A DNA stretch of 64,000 nucleotides from Mytilinidion resinicola (GCF_010093595.1 NW_022985443.1:830928-894927); one strand, 5' to 3'. Numbered from the stretch's first letter, positions 11,327-24,300 are shown. Notes: a model not told the origin generated them from the sequence alone. Numbers and translations: made by a program.

Positions 11327-11714
11327 ACTGCGATACTTTGTATATATCTAGCACAACGACCACTAAGGAATAAATTAGCATTATTAATAAAGTATCTTAA
11401 TAGGACTACTAGAGCTCTATTCCACGTAGTCTTTTTATTTATTTTACTTTTTGTTAGTACTTTATATAATTTATATGTTTCGCCCTAATAAAATACATAG
11501 AAATTTCAGGAAATATATCTATATTTCAAATTTTCTAGTTAGAAACTAATAAGTAAGGTATCTAAAGCTAGTCTGGATTTATTAGACATAATTCCCTTTT
11601 GTAGTTGTGGTGTTAGATATATGCAAGGTATCGCATTTTGTATGGGGATTCGGTGGTACGTTGAGCTACGTAGGACTCTAGGGCGTTCGCCCTAGAGTCC
11701 ATGGGGCGGATATA
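11249..11714. mobile_element. MITE-like element with ~110-bp terminal inverted repeats
   Basis: About 110 bp at 11249-11360 recur inverted at 11601-11714 with few mismatches (for example ACGTACCACCGAATCCCC on the left and its complement on the right). The ~240-bp interior is very AT-rich and has no coding frame. Flanks show TA at both ends (TA/TATCCGCC and GGCGGATA/TA), consistent with a TA target duplication. Each repeat contains its own palindrome: GGACTCTAGGGCG, two bases, then its complement at 11673-11700, and the same with one mismatch at 11263-11290. With no transposase it would be non-autonomous. A Tc1/mariner-type origin is suggested only by the TA. Confidence 0.8.
11673..11700. repeat. 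Perfect 13-bp palindrome within terminal repeat
   Basis: GGACTCTAGGGCG is separated by TT from its exact complement. The counterpart in the other terminal repeat (11263-11290) has a single T/G mismatch. It may be a transposase-binding or hairpin feature. Confidence 0.85.
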
Positions 11715-12558
11715 CCATATACCTTGCTAGTGCGGAACAGCTGCCCCAGCTTCGCTACCAGGGCGTCGGCAATTCTGCAACAACATTGGCAACATGCTAC
11801 ACGCTCGCTAGATGTTGTATTTGTTTTTCAATGCTAGAAGCGTTAGTACAATAGGCGATAGTATCTCGGAGTTTTGGACGTTAGACCCCTCGCTTCCCAC
11901 TTTCAGAAACAGTCGGTGGCTTGGCGTTTAACTCTCCATCAACCACCTCCGCTCAGCCTTCAGTCTACAACCCTCTCTATCAGCATGATACATCTCAATC
12001 TTCAAATCCCTAGACGCAGTAAACACGGAGCTGGAGCCCTCGCTTTGACAGGCCGGCCATAAGCCGCACGCTGATACAGCTTGTGTCTATTTCATAGTAC
12101 ATTCAGTCCTCAAGCACATACCTTCATTAAGTGGGTCGAGAATGAGACCTTTGGGAAAGCCCATATTTGAGAACTATACGCTGATAGTATCTTAGAACTA
12201 TTGCACTGGGTAGTAGAGCTGCTGCACGATGTGCCACATTCAACCTTTTTAAGCGCCCGCGCCGCATCTTCATGTTTCAGAGGTACTAACCGCCCTTCAC
12301 CCTCGTCCAAGTCAAGTCTTTTGCCCAGTCATTTCTTCTTTATTAGCCTGTTTCTAAGTCCTGCTGCCTCTCTCAAACGCTAGATGCCCCCCTAACTTCC
12401 AGATGTTTGTGCTAGAGCAGATGTGCGGCACAGAAACAGATTCATGCTGTTGCATAACCTTAACTTTAAAGATCATGGATTCTCATCTTAACGAGCCCGT
12501 TTTGTTCGTAACCCCTCTTCTGCTCTTCTGGGATCGCTATTTTCCTTCTGATCGAATT
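11715..12558. other. Gene-poor stretch beside the element
   Basis: No supported gene. It may hold decayed 5' parts of the WD40 gene (minus strand) or of the DUF3176-like gene (plus strand). No frame with family motifs was found. Confidence 0.35.
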
Positions 12559-12561
12559 AGT

Positions 12562-13097
12562 CCTACCGTCGAGTCGTTCTTCAGGCCACATTTCCATTCC
12601 CAGGAGAGAGCAGAATGAACTGGTTGGTGCTGCCGAAGTTGCGATGGCGTACAATTAGGCAGATGAACGAGACGCTCAACAAAGTGAACGGGCTGTTGGA
12701 CATGATGAAATCCATCGCGACCAAGATGACCGATGTCGTCCGCAATAGTCGGGGGCAGAGCGCGGATAACTACTTCACGCAAACAATAGGGTCGGCAACG
12801 CAGCTGGATATTTATGTCCATGTCCGCTGGGCGTGGCTTACGGTTCCGTTCGTGCTAGTCGCGGCGTCGTTGACGTTCATGCTGCTGACGATGGCCTACA
12901 CTGCGGATCGGGATGTGCAGACATGGAAGTCGTCGAGTTTGGCGGTGCTGGCGCATGGGTTGGAGGATGATGCGAAGAGTCTGTTGCTACAGAATGGGAA
13001 TTCGCTCGGAGGTATGGGGAAGCTGGCTGACAGGCTGAATGTGCAGCTTTTGGCGGAGAAGGGGTCGTTGTCGCTTGTTAGAACGGTAGCAGGGTAG
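12562..13097 (+). pseudogene. C-terminal fragment of a DUF3176-type membrane protein
   Basis: The frame is open from just after an AATTAG (possible acceptor) to the stop at 13097. It shows the C-terminal signature of fungal DUF3176 proteins: a helix-rich stretch, then VHVRWAWLTVPFVLVAASLT as the last membrane segment, then WKSSSLAVLAHGLEDD. DUF3176 proteins are usually several hundred residues with N-terminal membrane helices. None of that is visible upstream, where the nearest landmark is the inverted-repeat element. The gene is probably truncated or decayed; the alternative is upstream exons too diverged to recognise. Function of the family is unknown. Confidence 0.55.
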
Positions 13098-16000
13098 AGG
13101 TTTGAGACCAATGAATGAGTATTTTTTCTCGTATCTATCCCTTCATCGAATATCAATCGCACAGTTAAACTTAATCATTCAGCAAACATCCAATCCATTG
13201 TATATCCCTTCTATTCCCACCTGCTCCAAATAGTCTCGCTCTCACGCATCTCTCCCATCCTACCCTACCTACCTCCTCTATACCTCCTCTCTTCGTCCCC
13301 CGAGCCTATTCATCTCTCCAGCTCTACCTTTCCCCAACGCATAACACCCCACCCGCCATGCCGCCCCAAACTCCGTCGCTCCCTCCCATATCTTCCTCAT
13401 CCTCTCGCCAACCACGCCTTACCCTCTCTCCCTTCTCCATCTCCCACCCAATCTCGTCCCTGTGTTTCTAGGGGACCCAAGAACCCTCTCCCGCGGCACC
13501 TCCAGCAGTCCCCGGCCGCCACCGCCGCCCTTCGCTTCCTCTGCAACCGCTTCGTATGCTCGCAGTGTGCTGCTTGTGCGAGAGTTGTGTACCTGGCGGG
13601 GCGTTGGGATCGTAAGCGGCAATGGGAGAGCGAGGGGAGGCGGAGACGGAGCAGGAGGTGGGGTAGCTCATTGCGTAGGAGGTGAGGTCTCTCAAGGACA
13701 TTCGGCCAAATGAGAGGGAGATGAGGCGGTATAGTATTGCGCTGTCTTCAATCGAAAGGCTGTTATAGTTGTGGATGTGGATAGAGGCTTCTCTGATATT
13801 GAAACGGTAAGTTGGGTGCATTGGGGGACTTGGGTCCAGTGTGAGTGAGTCTGATGAATATTTCCGCGGTTCGAGTCGTCGTTGTGTCGTGTACCTAGGG
13901 TTAGAAGATCATCATTCAGGTCTGCGGTCGCTGGGTGTTATGTTGGTGTCGGCTATGAGATATGAGATATGGATGTGAGCGTAACGGAGGGTATGGTGAG
14001 GCTGAGTTGGGATGGGCTGCAATCGCTTCTCTCACGGTTGCTGCTTCGGGAAGCGTGCTGTGTGAAGCGTTGTTGATAGATGGGATATATACGGTGAGAT
14101 AGGTGGTGAAGGTGAAGAGGGAGGGCGCATTTGTTGTGATTTTAGCGGGGGATTGAATGCTTAGGTGAGTACCAGCGCGCGGATGGAAAACAGCATAGGA
14201 AGGGCAGTATAGGTTATGCTGTCTTCAGCGGTTGAGTGCGGTAAGCGGCGGCAGGTGAGATATCTCCAAAAAGATTAGCAGGCGTGACGTCGTTCCTCAC
14301 TCAGTCTACATATTTCAAGTAAAATGCAAACCCCTCATCTACTAATTGCCCAGCAGCTCGGTTGGTAATCGGCCACATCGTGTGTAAGCCCGCGGCCGGA
14401 TCCCAGGCATTATACCTCGCGAGGTAGTTTCACTACCGTCGACAAACTCACCTGGGTCTTGTAGTTGGTCTCGAGCTCGACTCTCGGGTTCGATTCTCGA
14501 CTCGACCTTCGGTGTTAAAAGTTGGCAGCATTCCTTCGTGAACCAACTCGGGCGGCCTGGTTCGTAGAGAGGCTTGGAAGCCTGGTAAAGAGGACGTATG
14601 CAGTTGGTGCGTGAGGCTGAGAGTGGCCGGTTAAGATGATGGATTGGAAATACCGCGGGCGGGCGGATAGAGAAACCTCTCCGAGGTGGCTACACCCTCG
14701 AAAGAGGGTGGTGTTTTGCTCCCTAGATATTCTTTTCTTTTGCTCTATGTCTATCTTGCGCGGAGGTGAGAGGTTGCGCTTAATTTCATGGAATGATAGG
14801 GAAATAATTTTTCTTTCCCTTGAGCTAGTAAACAGGCGCCTAGGCGGGTTGGTTGCGTGACATTTCAACGGTATGCTAGCAAGATCCTCCTTAAGCCAAC
14901 CATCTCGCCATCACTACGTTCTTAACTTTACTTTCTAGTCGGACTCCTTAGGAAATGAGAAAATGTGGGACCACTCCGGTTGGAGCTGATACTCCAGCTC
15001 GCAAAACGGCAAAGCGTTGGGTTCCCCATCGCCATCTTCCAAGGGGACTCCAAGCTCTTCCCCCAAGGCAATTCAACGTAAACTTCTCAAGTCGCGAACA
15101 CCTCTTCTGCGTCACCCATGGTACGCACCAAATTTCCATCAGGCCTTGCATGGGCCTGCCTACTACTTTGCGTCACTCTTCGACATCGTCTCGCACGATC
15201 CGTTGACTTTTCCCAGCGAAAGAGTCTCCAGCATCGTCCCTTCAAATTTCCTGTTTCCCCCGACCCGACCTCTAAGAGGTCAAGCAGGTTAGCGAGCAAT
15301 ATCGCGTTCAAACAGCCTAAGGAGTCACCGTGTATAAGGCGGGCATGACCGTCTTAGTGTTCAAGGAGTCGAGAGCATGATGTTCGAGAGCTTCGAAGTG
15401 CGCTTCGGGACTGGCAAGGTTTACGATCCCAAGAAGCAACAAATGAGATGGCGGCTAGAAAGGGTTTCAAGTCTAGCAATAGGGGTTGTGTCTCTATAGT
15501 CTTGATGAAATTGGAACTGGATATGTGCTGACCATGAATGTGTTCTTGGGACTATAAAATGCAGGTTACCGTCGCAGTATCGTGAATGCCACATCATCCA
15601 CGCTACTCGGTCGTCTGTGGTCAGAATAGAAATCGCTAGCAACTCTCTTGGCACCTCCGCCATCAAGGACGGCTGGGGCTGACTACTGGCAGGGTCTATT
15701 GGGCAGCGCACGTGGCCAATCGGGGGAGATCGAACGTATTTTCCGGGGTATGTAGCCCCTTGCTCGCCTTGCTTGAGTCCTCTTGACATCGCTTAAATCA
15801 CTTCGACGGAACAACTTCACATGGAATTCTGGACATGGCATTGAACGATATCAGCTTCAAATCTGACTCGAGAACTTCTTGTCACCGTGAGGACGTCCAA
15901 TGAATCTGGCGATCGTCACATCTTCAACCCTATTTCTGCGTCCTTACGCTGCTTGTGGTGCGCTCAAGCATACAGATATGACTCGCGACATCGTTGCCCC

Positions 16001-16605
16001 TCGTGTTCGGGGTATTCACAAGCCCCCAGTCGGCACTGTCTCTCGTCCTGATGAAAGATAATGCAGTGAGCTTTGAGCCTGGGAATAGCCCTCGTTCCTG
16101 GCTATATTGTTGTCTGAACAAGCGGAGGTGTGGCAGCGACAGCAAGTCCTCGTCTGGGACTACCAACTCACTTACTGGATAGCTCTCTTCGACTTTGGGC
16201 GTCCTATGGAAGATCCTCTGCCTCACAGGGGTATCGTTCTTACCCCGAGCAGCCACAGAGTTTCGTTTGACCTTCAATCGGCTGCTTATCAAGTAAGTTA
16301 CTTCCCTGCCAAAAGCGATTTACGGTACTCACAAGGCGTTTCTCAACCCTGTCATCCCTTGGATCCCCACTTACTTTCCCTCAGACCCCAGGGTTTCCTT
16401 CCGTTCTAGTTGGCTTATGTTTTCACGGTCACAAGAGAAATGCAACTAGTATTGTGATAGGCCGTAAGCAAAGGACCATGTGTGTAATCTTGATTCCTCG
16501 CTGCGACATGCGGGCGCTCTTATACTCCCTCCTGTCAGCTTAACGGAATGGTGGCTTTCAGTCAACTTGCCAGCTTCCGATGAACCAACCCAGTAGCACA
16601 CAAAG
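13098..16605. other. Long gene-poor stretch
   Basis: About 3.5 kb without a supported gene. 13195-13530 is strongly C/T-rich on the plus strand. A minus-strand frame at 13468-13821 has no recognisable motif. A and B box-like tRNA promoter words occur at about 14353 and 14484, but they do not build a tRNA. No transposase or other coding remnant was recognised between 14.5 and 16.6 kb. Confidence 0.4.
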
Positions 16606-18248
16606 ATGGAGACTCCTGGAGCCGCTTCGACCGACCATCACACAAAAGTTGCATTCATTCTTGGATTCCTGATAACATTGACGACTTTAATGCTGACCTT
16701 CTTTGTTTTGCGAATCTACGCCAGGTTGTCGATTATTGGCTACTTTGGAATTGAAGACTGGCTTGTAGCTGGCGCGGTAGTGAGTTGCCTTCCTCTTGCT
16801 CTTCTTCTACCGATCATGTTACGAGCTTCCGTTCTGACTTGTTTAGCTCGGTATCTTAGTTGAAACCGTCGATGGCTGTGTATCTACAAAATATGGTGCG
16901 GGCTATCACATCCAGGACTTCAAGCCAGAATGGGCAGTTCCATACGCGAGAGTAAGGAAGGCTTCGGTTCCTCCGAGGGCTCTGGCTTGTGTTCGTTTCT
17001 AAAATTTCTCCAGACCAGCTTCATCTCAGGAGCTGTCTTCCCAATATGCGTCGCCTTTCCTAAGCTATCCTTATGCATTACATACCTCCGTATCTTCCCC
17101 TCGAAGGGAAACCGAAATTTCTGCTATACCGCAATCGTCTACCTTATATGTTGGTTGATCAGCATCACTCTCGTCACACTATTCGCATGCAGGTATGACT
17201 CCTTAACTCCAAACTGTAGCCCCGTTTTATGTACATGCTCTAAGAAACGGTGACAGGCCCATAGCAGCATCCTGAAATCCAACCATCCTGCACGCTTCCT
17301 GCATAACATCCCGCAAATTCTACCTAGCCTCCGGCACGTTGAACAGTCTCAGTGATTTCCTCGTCTTCCTCTAGCCAGCCAGGGCGCTCTGGAAGATCCA
17401 ACTCCCAATCAAGCAAAGACTCGGGTTAATCACGATATTCGCGAGCGGATGCATGTGAGCTGCTCCCCCCTCATTCATCCACACTGCTAACTCCATACTC
17501 CACCCAGCGTCTGCATCACGGCCGTAATCCGCCTCATCTACCTCGAGAAAGTCTTCACAGCGCCCGACTTCGCCTGTCCGTCCCCCCTCTCCCCTTTCCC
17601 CTCTCCCCTTTCCCCTCACCCCTACCCACACCCCTCTAACCCATCGCTGAATCAGACAACGGCGCCATCATCTGGGTCACCACCTCCGTCGAGCTCAACA
17701 TCGGCATCATCTGCAGCTGCCTCCACACCGTGAAACCGCTGCTCAAAAAATGGTTCCCGCGCACCTTCGGCTCCTCGAATGACCGACACATCTCCGACTA
17801 CCCTAATACCAAACCGAGAAGCTACGGTATTATCAGCGATCGGTCGTTTCCGTTTAAGTCGTTGGGTGGTGATGGGGGCAAAGACATGGGGCTGGAAAGG
17901 CCGGAGGCGGTGGCGAAGAATCCGTTTCATAGTCGGACGAGGTCGAGCAGCTCGACAGTAACGAATGTACCGATGGTGCCTCTGAAGGAGGAGTATAAGG
18001 GGATTGGCGGGGCGAGGGTAGAAGCTTGGGCGGAGGGTGGGGAGGGAAGGGGAGCAGTTCCTTTGCATGGGATCACGTATACGCAGAGCGTGACGGTGGA
18101 TAGTCGGTCGGTAGGTGGGCCAGGGGATGTGGATATTGAACAGGCGATTGGGAGGAGTGGCGATGAGGAGGCGGTAGGGCTGCGGAAAGAGATCAACGAT
18201 ACGGATAGCGAGGAGTGGATTATGAACGATCAGGGGAGGCGAGACTAG
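16606..18248 (+). pseudogene. Fungal rhodopsin-type (SC1-like) integral membrane protein with two nonsense codons
   Basis: Multi-pass membrane protein of the fungal rhodopsin-like family often found in metabolite clusters. Six exons join in phase: 16606-16779, 16847-16951, 17014-17192, 17257-17454, 17508-17575 and 17656-18248. Seven hydrophobic segments precede a long polar cytoplasmic tail. Family landmarks include FGIEDWLVAGA, KLSLCITYLRIF, KFYLASGTLN and NGAIIWVTTSVELNIGI. Exon 4 carries TGA at 17273-17275 (in the CRPIAAS-x-NPT motif) and TAG at 17372-17374 (LVFL-x-PARALW). Both sit at positions where tryptophan is expected, and no plausible splicing removes both. All other exons and splice sites are intact, so the damage looks recent or is corrected in mRNA. 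It converges on the PKS gene with 98 bp between stop codons. Confidence 0.75.
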
Positions 18249-18346
18249 AGTCTAAATCCTACATTCAAGCTATCATGATAACTATATCCAATACATGAAA
18301 AACCGAAAACAGCCTACGAAAATACTCTTCAAACACCGTACCCATC

Positions 18347-21300
18347 TTACTCAAGCCCATCCGGAACCAACTTCGACAAACCCGCAATCTTCATTGCCAA
18401 TGCCGCAATACTCGCTCCACTCAGCACATCAAACAAACTCACATCCGCCTTCACCTCCCGCATAATCCACGTCCGCGTCTCCACCGCCATCAGCGAATCC
18501 ACCCCGTACGAATGCAGCGGCTTCTCCACATCGATGTTCTCAGCGGCCGTCTGCAGCCCCTTCGCCAGCCGCGCCGCCAGCGCCGCACTGATCGCCCTGC
18601 CCGCCTCCTGAATCGAGGTCGCCTGCGTAAGCTGCGCCTGCAACGAGTCCCCTTCAGCGCCGGCACCGCCATCCCCCTCCTCGTCCGCCACGTCTTGGAG
18701 CCCCGTTTTCCTGAGCAGGGAGAACCGCGGATCTTCGTAGTAGAACGGCATCTCGAGCCCGCTCCGCTTGAGGATCCCACCCGTCGGCAGCCCTGTAACC
18801 AACTGCGTCGGCATCTGACTCCGCCCAAACCCCCCCTTCATCGCCGCCGTCACAATAGCGTGAAACTCGCTCTCATCCAGCCCCACTGCCTCCGACTTCC
18901 GCAGATTCGTGCCACCGCCGCGCTCAGCGATCAGCCCGATGCCCAGCATCAGCCCCAGATCGATGCTGACAGCACGCAGGCCGCGCTTGCGGCGGTAGTG
19001 CGCGAGCGCGTCCTGGAACGTGTTCCCGGCCGCGTAGTTGGCCTGGCTGCGGTTCCCGACGACACCGGAGATGGAGGAGAGCATGACGAAGAAGTCTAGG
19101 TCTTTAGGGAGGGCAGTGTGCAGGTTCCAGGAGCCTTGGATCTTGGGCTTGACGGCGCCCTGCCAGAGGGCGTGCGTCATGTTATCGTAGATGGAGTCGT
19201 TGAGGACGGCGGCGCTTTGGATGGCGCCGCGGATGGGGGGCATGTCTTGGGAGCATTGATGGATGGCGGCCTGGACGGCTGTGGAGTCGGAGACGTCGCA
19301 GGCGTAGATTCGAGAGGTGGCGCCGAGGGAGGTGAGTTCGTCGGTCATGGATTTGGCGTTGGGAGAGCTGGGGCCGGAGCGGGAGAGGAAGACGAGGTGG
19401 CGGGCGCCCTTGGCGATGAGGAGTCTGGCGAGGCTGCGACCGAGACCCCCGAGACCGCCGACTAAGATGTAGGTGGCGTTTGGGTCGAGGCAGAGGGGGT
19501 TCAGGGTACCCGTAGAGACTGGAATTTGGTCTTGCTGGTTGAAAGAGAGAATTGCGCTGCCCTGGTTGTCCAAAGAAGCGAAGGCTTCGACGACTTTATC
19601 AGCTGAGAAAACTGATGGCGGACCGATCGGTTTGATAGGATGTTTGGCCAGGAATGAAGATAGTCCTTGGAATATGTCGGCCATCAGCGAAGGGTTTTCT
19701 CGGACGATGAGATCCATATCGATGGTCGAGAAAGAAGCACCCCTCCGGGAAGGTAGCGTAGCCAAGGAGGAGTCGCTTGAAGCGGCCGCGTCTTGGAGAT
19801 TGACGAGAATACCAAATGAGGATATGCTGTCCCAGAATCGCCGCCAGCTCTCTCCGATTTTCGATGTCGAATTGTTGAGAATCACATCGCATCCTCCACC
19901 CTGAGACAAAGTGGCGATAGCAGCAGCCAACTGTTGATCCCCGTCATTAAGGATATGATCTTGAGGGATACCTGATTCTTTAAGAAGAGAGCTCTCTTCG
20001 TTGGTTTCCACGGTGGCGAAGATCGTTGCTCCGTATGCCTGTGCTATTCTGATAGCCGCCTGGCCGATCGGACTAGCCGCAGCGCGAATTAGAACAGATT
20101 GACCTGGTTGCAGACGTCCAGTCTGGATGAGACCTAGATAAGCAGCGCCATAAGTAAGCGGCCACGAAGCGGCTTCTTCGAACGTGACTTCATCAGGGAT
20201 CTGCTGGCAGAGACGCTCTTTGGTTTTGAAGATCGTTCGGTAGGGCCCAGTGCCTGTGGCGCAAACGCGATCGCCCAGTTTAAGGTTCGAGCCGCCATTT
20301 CCTACCGATTTCACTATACCGCTGATCTCTTTGACAGACGTAGCATCTCTGTCCCTGTCATGATATGTTAGCTACAGATAATGAGAATGAGGGTGTCTAT
20401 CTTACTTGATAGCAATGGCTTTGACTTCAATAGCTACTTCGTCGGCGGCGAGCTCAGATGATGAGTCCGTGTCAATGGTAAAGAAGAAGGAATCTAGGTG
20501 ATCAAGACTCCCAGCATTGAGTTCCAAGCCCGTCTGAGCCTCTCCAATGGCCATATACTCAGGCGAGCCTGCTGTCTGGTCATTCAATATCATCCTGCTC
20601 AGACCTTCATCCGAGACCCATCGATTGATGCATAGACGGCCGTCTATCTCGACAAATTCCCGGTCGCCATTCCGCACTGTTGCTATTTTGGTGATGGTCT
20701 TTGCAAGGTCCTCTGGAGTTCGGACAGTCTTGTCTTCAAGGTGTAAATACCGAACATCGAGGTTCAAGTTCTCGTTCTTCAAGGCCCTCAGGTACCCCAG
20801 AGCCGCATCCATGACAGGGTCTTCTCCTATAGAAACCCACAGTAGCTGCGGGTTCTGCAGAACGACGCTTTTCAGTATGTCGTAATCTTCCGGAGATATG
20901 TCGGCCAGCAGTGGCTTTTCTAATTCAAGCAAAGATACCAGTCGCTTCCCCTTCATTTCCGCGAGCGATTGCGTCCATTCGACAGAGCGTGCCTCTAATC
21001 CCTTGCTAGCAAGGCTACTTACTACTGCATCACAGATCTCGGCTGCTCTTGCTGTTGTATTATGTGGCTGAAGAACGTAGATAGGGTCACCATCGCGTTC
21101 TTCGATGGTAGGATTCGTGGCGAGGAATAGAGCATTCTGCGATGCCTCCTCGAAGGGATGGAGCTTGAGCTTAGTTTCTGTGGCGTTCCAAGACCTACAA
21201 TACTGATCAGTACGAACCTCCTATTTACGCGAAGTGAGGTTTCCACTTACGGGAGTACATCTGCCGACGTCACGTTCAGAACAAAAAGGTATCCCGTCTC

Positions 21301-24300
21301 ACTCAGCAGTGCCTGCACATTGCGGAATAGGTCTTCCCTTTTCGTGCTATCGCAGGAGCCGGTATCTACGATGATCACATCAAATGACGTTTCTTGAAGC
21401 TCTTGAAGATCGAAAGCGGAACCTAGGGTAATGAAAGCTAGCAGAGATCCCCAGTCCTGAAGACTACTCTCGGCGGCTTCCAACTTTGGTTTGTCGGCGT
21501 CAGCTAAGGTGTAATTTGAGAAATTTGGTGTGGCAGTTGGAGTGTGCTGGAGCGTGGACAGGACCGAAGCTGGCAAGTCAGTTCCAGTAGCGCCGATCTG
21601 AAGAATGGACAAGTCGGGGTTTTTATGCGCTGCAAGGTAGATAATCTATTGAAGTAAGCATAAAGGTAAAGTTAGACAGAGGCAGGCCATAAGTCTGTGC
21701 ACACTCGTTTACCGCTGCTTGGGGTACCCGCATGAGATTTCAACCGCCTAGGCGCGATGCCAAGTTCGATGCAGTGCAAATTGCACTGCTCCTTGGCTGA
21801 CTGCCTGAGCAAGATTGAAGCCAAGCAAGGATGAGTGCTTGTGCCCGGACTTATGGCATAGTACTGTAGTAGCCGAATGGGAATATCTTACCTCGCAGAT
21901 TTCGTTGTGACGGTCTAGAACCTCCGTCGTAGGTGTCCCATTCGAGAGCGCCTCCGGAATGCGCGACCCCGTCCCATTCGTAGCCGGTTTTGCGATGCTG
22001 CCCGAAGTGATATACTCCTCCAACGAAGCAGGGTTTAGTAGAGTTATATCCGGCTTCCAAAGTAGCGTTCCAAAGGGGGCCTTCGCAGCTCCGTCCGACA
22101 AACTTGATACATCAGTTCTCGGCAGCTCCTTGCATCGTATGCCCTTGATCTGCACCTTTGGCTCATCCCAAGTGGCATCTGACATGTACACATCCGCGAC
22201 GACTTCTCGTGGGCCGGCTCTTGTTGTCTGGCAGAACCCTTTGAATTGAGCACCCGCGCCAGAAGGAAGGTCCATAGAGAGCGTGAGGCTATCAAAAGAG
22301 ATTGGAACGGCTGCATTCTGAAACTCCAGCTCTTCGGCACCGAGTCCGGCAAATAGCGAATGAAAGATAATGTCCAGAGTGGTGGGATGGATGAGATGTC
22401 CGCTTTCGATGCTGGATGGCATCACACCCTTCGTATCCGGAATAGCAATAGTGCAGCAAGCGCGACCATTGCCCGAAGAGATGTTAGTCAGGCCTTGGAA
22501 ACAAGGTCCATACGCCAGACCTGCCTCTTCAGTCCTCTTGTAGAAATTTTCGGGGGCAATCTTCCGTGTGCATAGTCTCTTGGAGCTCTCGTACTCATCC
22601 TTCAGCGCTGCATGGAGCAAGCTTTTGCCGGTGGCCCAGGGGCCGCTCTCGTCAGATTTGTAATTGACCTTGATCGATCCGAAGGCATTTTCTTCAACAT
22701 CTTGGTCCTCGTGGCAGCTAGACACAGAGAACTCCCACCAGCCCGCTGAAGCGCCGCTAGATCCGGTCCGTTGGTGCCGCAACTGCAAGAAGCATTCGAC
22801 ACCCAGCTGGTCGTCCGGTACGACCATAGCTTTAGTGATACGAACATCTCTGAGCTGGATACTTTCAATTTGCTTCTCTTTGTCGGCAATCTGCTGTATT
22901 GCTTCCAGAGGCATTGCGAGAATTCCCGCCGCTGGGTACAAGATACTTGACTGGACAACGTGATCACGGATCCAGGGATTCTCAGTAGGCCGGAGGAAAT
23001 GTCTCCATCTTGGCTCCAGTTCGCTTGATGTCGGAGTCAATGCGCCGACCAAGTCATGCCGACCGTGCTCTCTGAAGCGGTAATTTTTGCTCAGCCTGGA
23101 CTCAGACCAGTATTTCAAAGAGTGGTTCCACGGGTAGGATGGCAGATCGAGGAGTGCTTTGGGCTCAGTCTGCAAGTCGTTGACATCTGAGATGGACACT
23201 GGGACACCACGGATGTAAAGTGCCCCAGCCGCCGCGACGGCTGCTTTGGTGGCAGCTTCTCCTCGCATGAGAACCGACTCATATGGGATATTTTTGATCT
23301 CTTGTTGTTGCATAATCTGCCTCAAAGGACCCTTCAATGCAGCGTGTGGTCCCACTTCGAGCAAAATGTCGAAAGTCACCTCTGTCGTTCGAGCTGCTCG
23401 ACGTCTGCGCTGTGTGGTGTCTTTGGATAAAGTTTGAACAGCGTCGGAAAAGAGCACTGGAGAAACAAGGTTTCGAACCCAGTAGTCAGGCCCGAGATCG
23501 GCGTACGTCGCAAGGGTACCAGTGACGCTGGAGGCCATTCTCATATTCCCTTCTGGTGGCAGTGTTCTAGACGATATGTCTGATATCCGATCGCGGTATC
23601 TGTCTGCAATAATTCCCATATGATGAGAGTGGTAGGCATTCTCGACCTTCAGCTTCCGACAGAAGACGCCATCTGAGTTGAGGTTCTCGAGAAGCTCATC
23701 AATTGCAGCTTCATCTCCGGAAATAGTAACGGAAGACGGAGAGTTGACGCAAGCGACGACAAGCTTGCCTTTCGTGACTGTTGCGATATACTTCTCGGCG
23801 TCGTTGGAAGACAAGCCGACAGCCATCATTGCACCTTTCAATTCAGGTGCCTCTGTAGCCAACTCAGAGCACAGCTTTCCTCGCCAATACGAGATCTTCC
23901 AGGCGTCCTCTCGAGATATCGCACCGAAGCTATAAGCAGCTCCAATCTCCCCGCTGGAATGACCCACCACTCCCACAGGTTTGATGTTCCAGGACGTGAA
24001 AAGATCAACAAGGGCGACTTGAAGAATGGTGCAAATAGGCTGGCTGAATCTGGCAAGTTGAATATTGGTAGCTCCAGCATCTCTTTCGAGTTCCTCAGTA
24101 GCGGACCATTCGCTGCCCAGTGTCCCCTTCAGATACCGGTCGGCAGCGAGAACACTAGCTCTGAAAACTGGGTATTGTAATAGTTCTATACCCATCCTAG
24201 CCCATTGCGCGCCCTGGCCAGTAAATACGAAGGCAATGCGAGGCGTGGTGGATGATCGCGTGGACGCGAATTTCGACGCCGAAAGGGCATTTTTCAGGTC

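Noticed and set aside
13468..13821. Minus-strand 117-codon frame in the C/T-rich stretch
   Set aside because: No recognisable domain, low-complexity end, and competing frames on the opposite strand.
14342..14505. tRNA-like A box (CAGCTCGGTTGG) and B box (GGTTCGATTC) with a plausible T-stem
   Set aside because: The two boxes are about 130 bp apart, the acceptor arms do not pair and the D-stem fails, so no tRNA can be folded. A tRNA-derived remnant remains possible but unsupported.
18512..19904. Plus-strand frames opposite the PKS KR-ACP region
   Set aside because: They are shadows of the strongly supported minus-strand PKS coding sequence.
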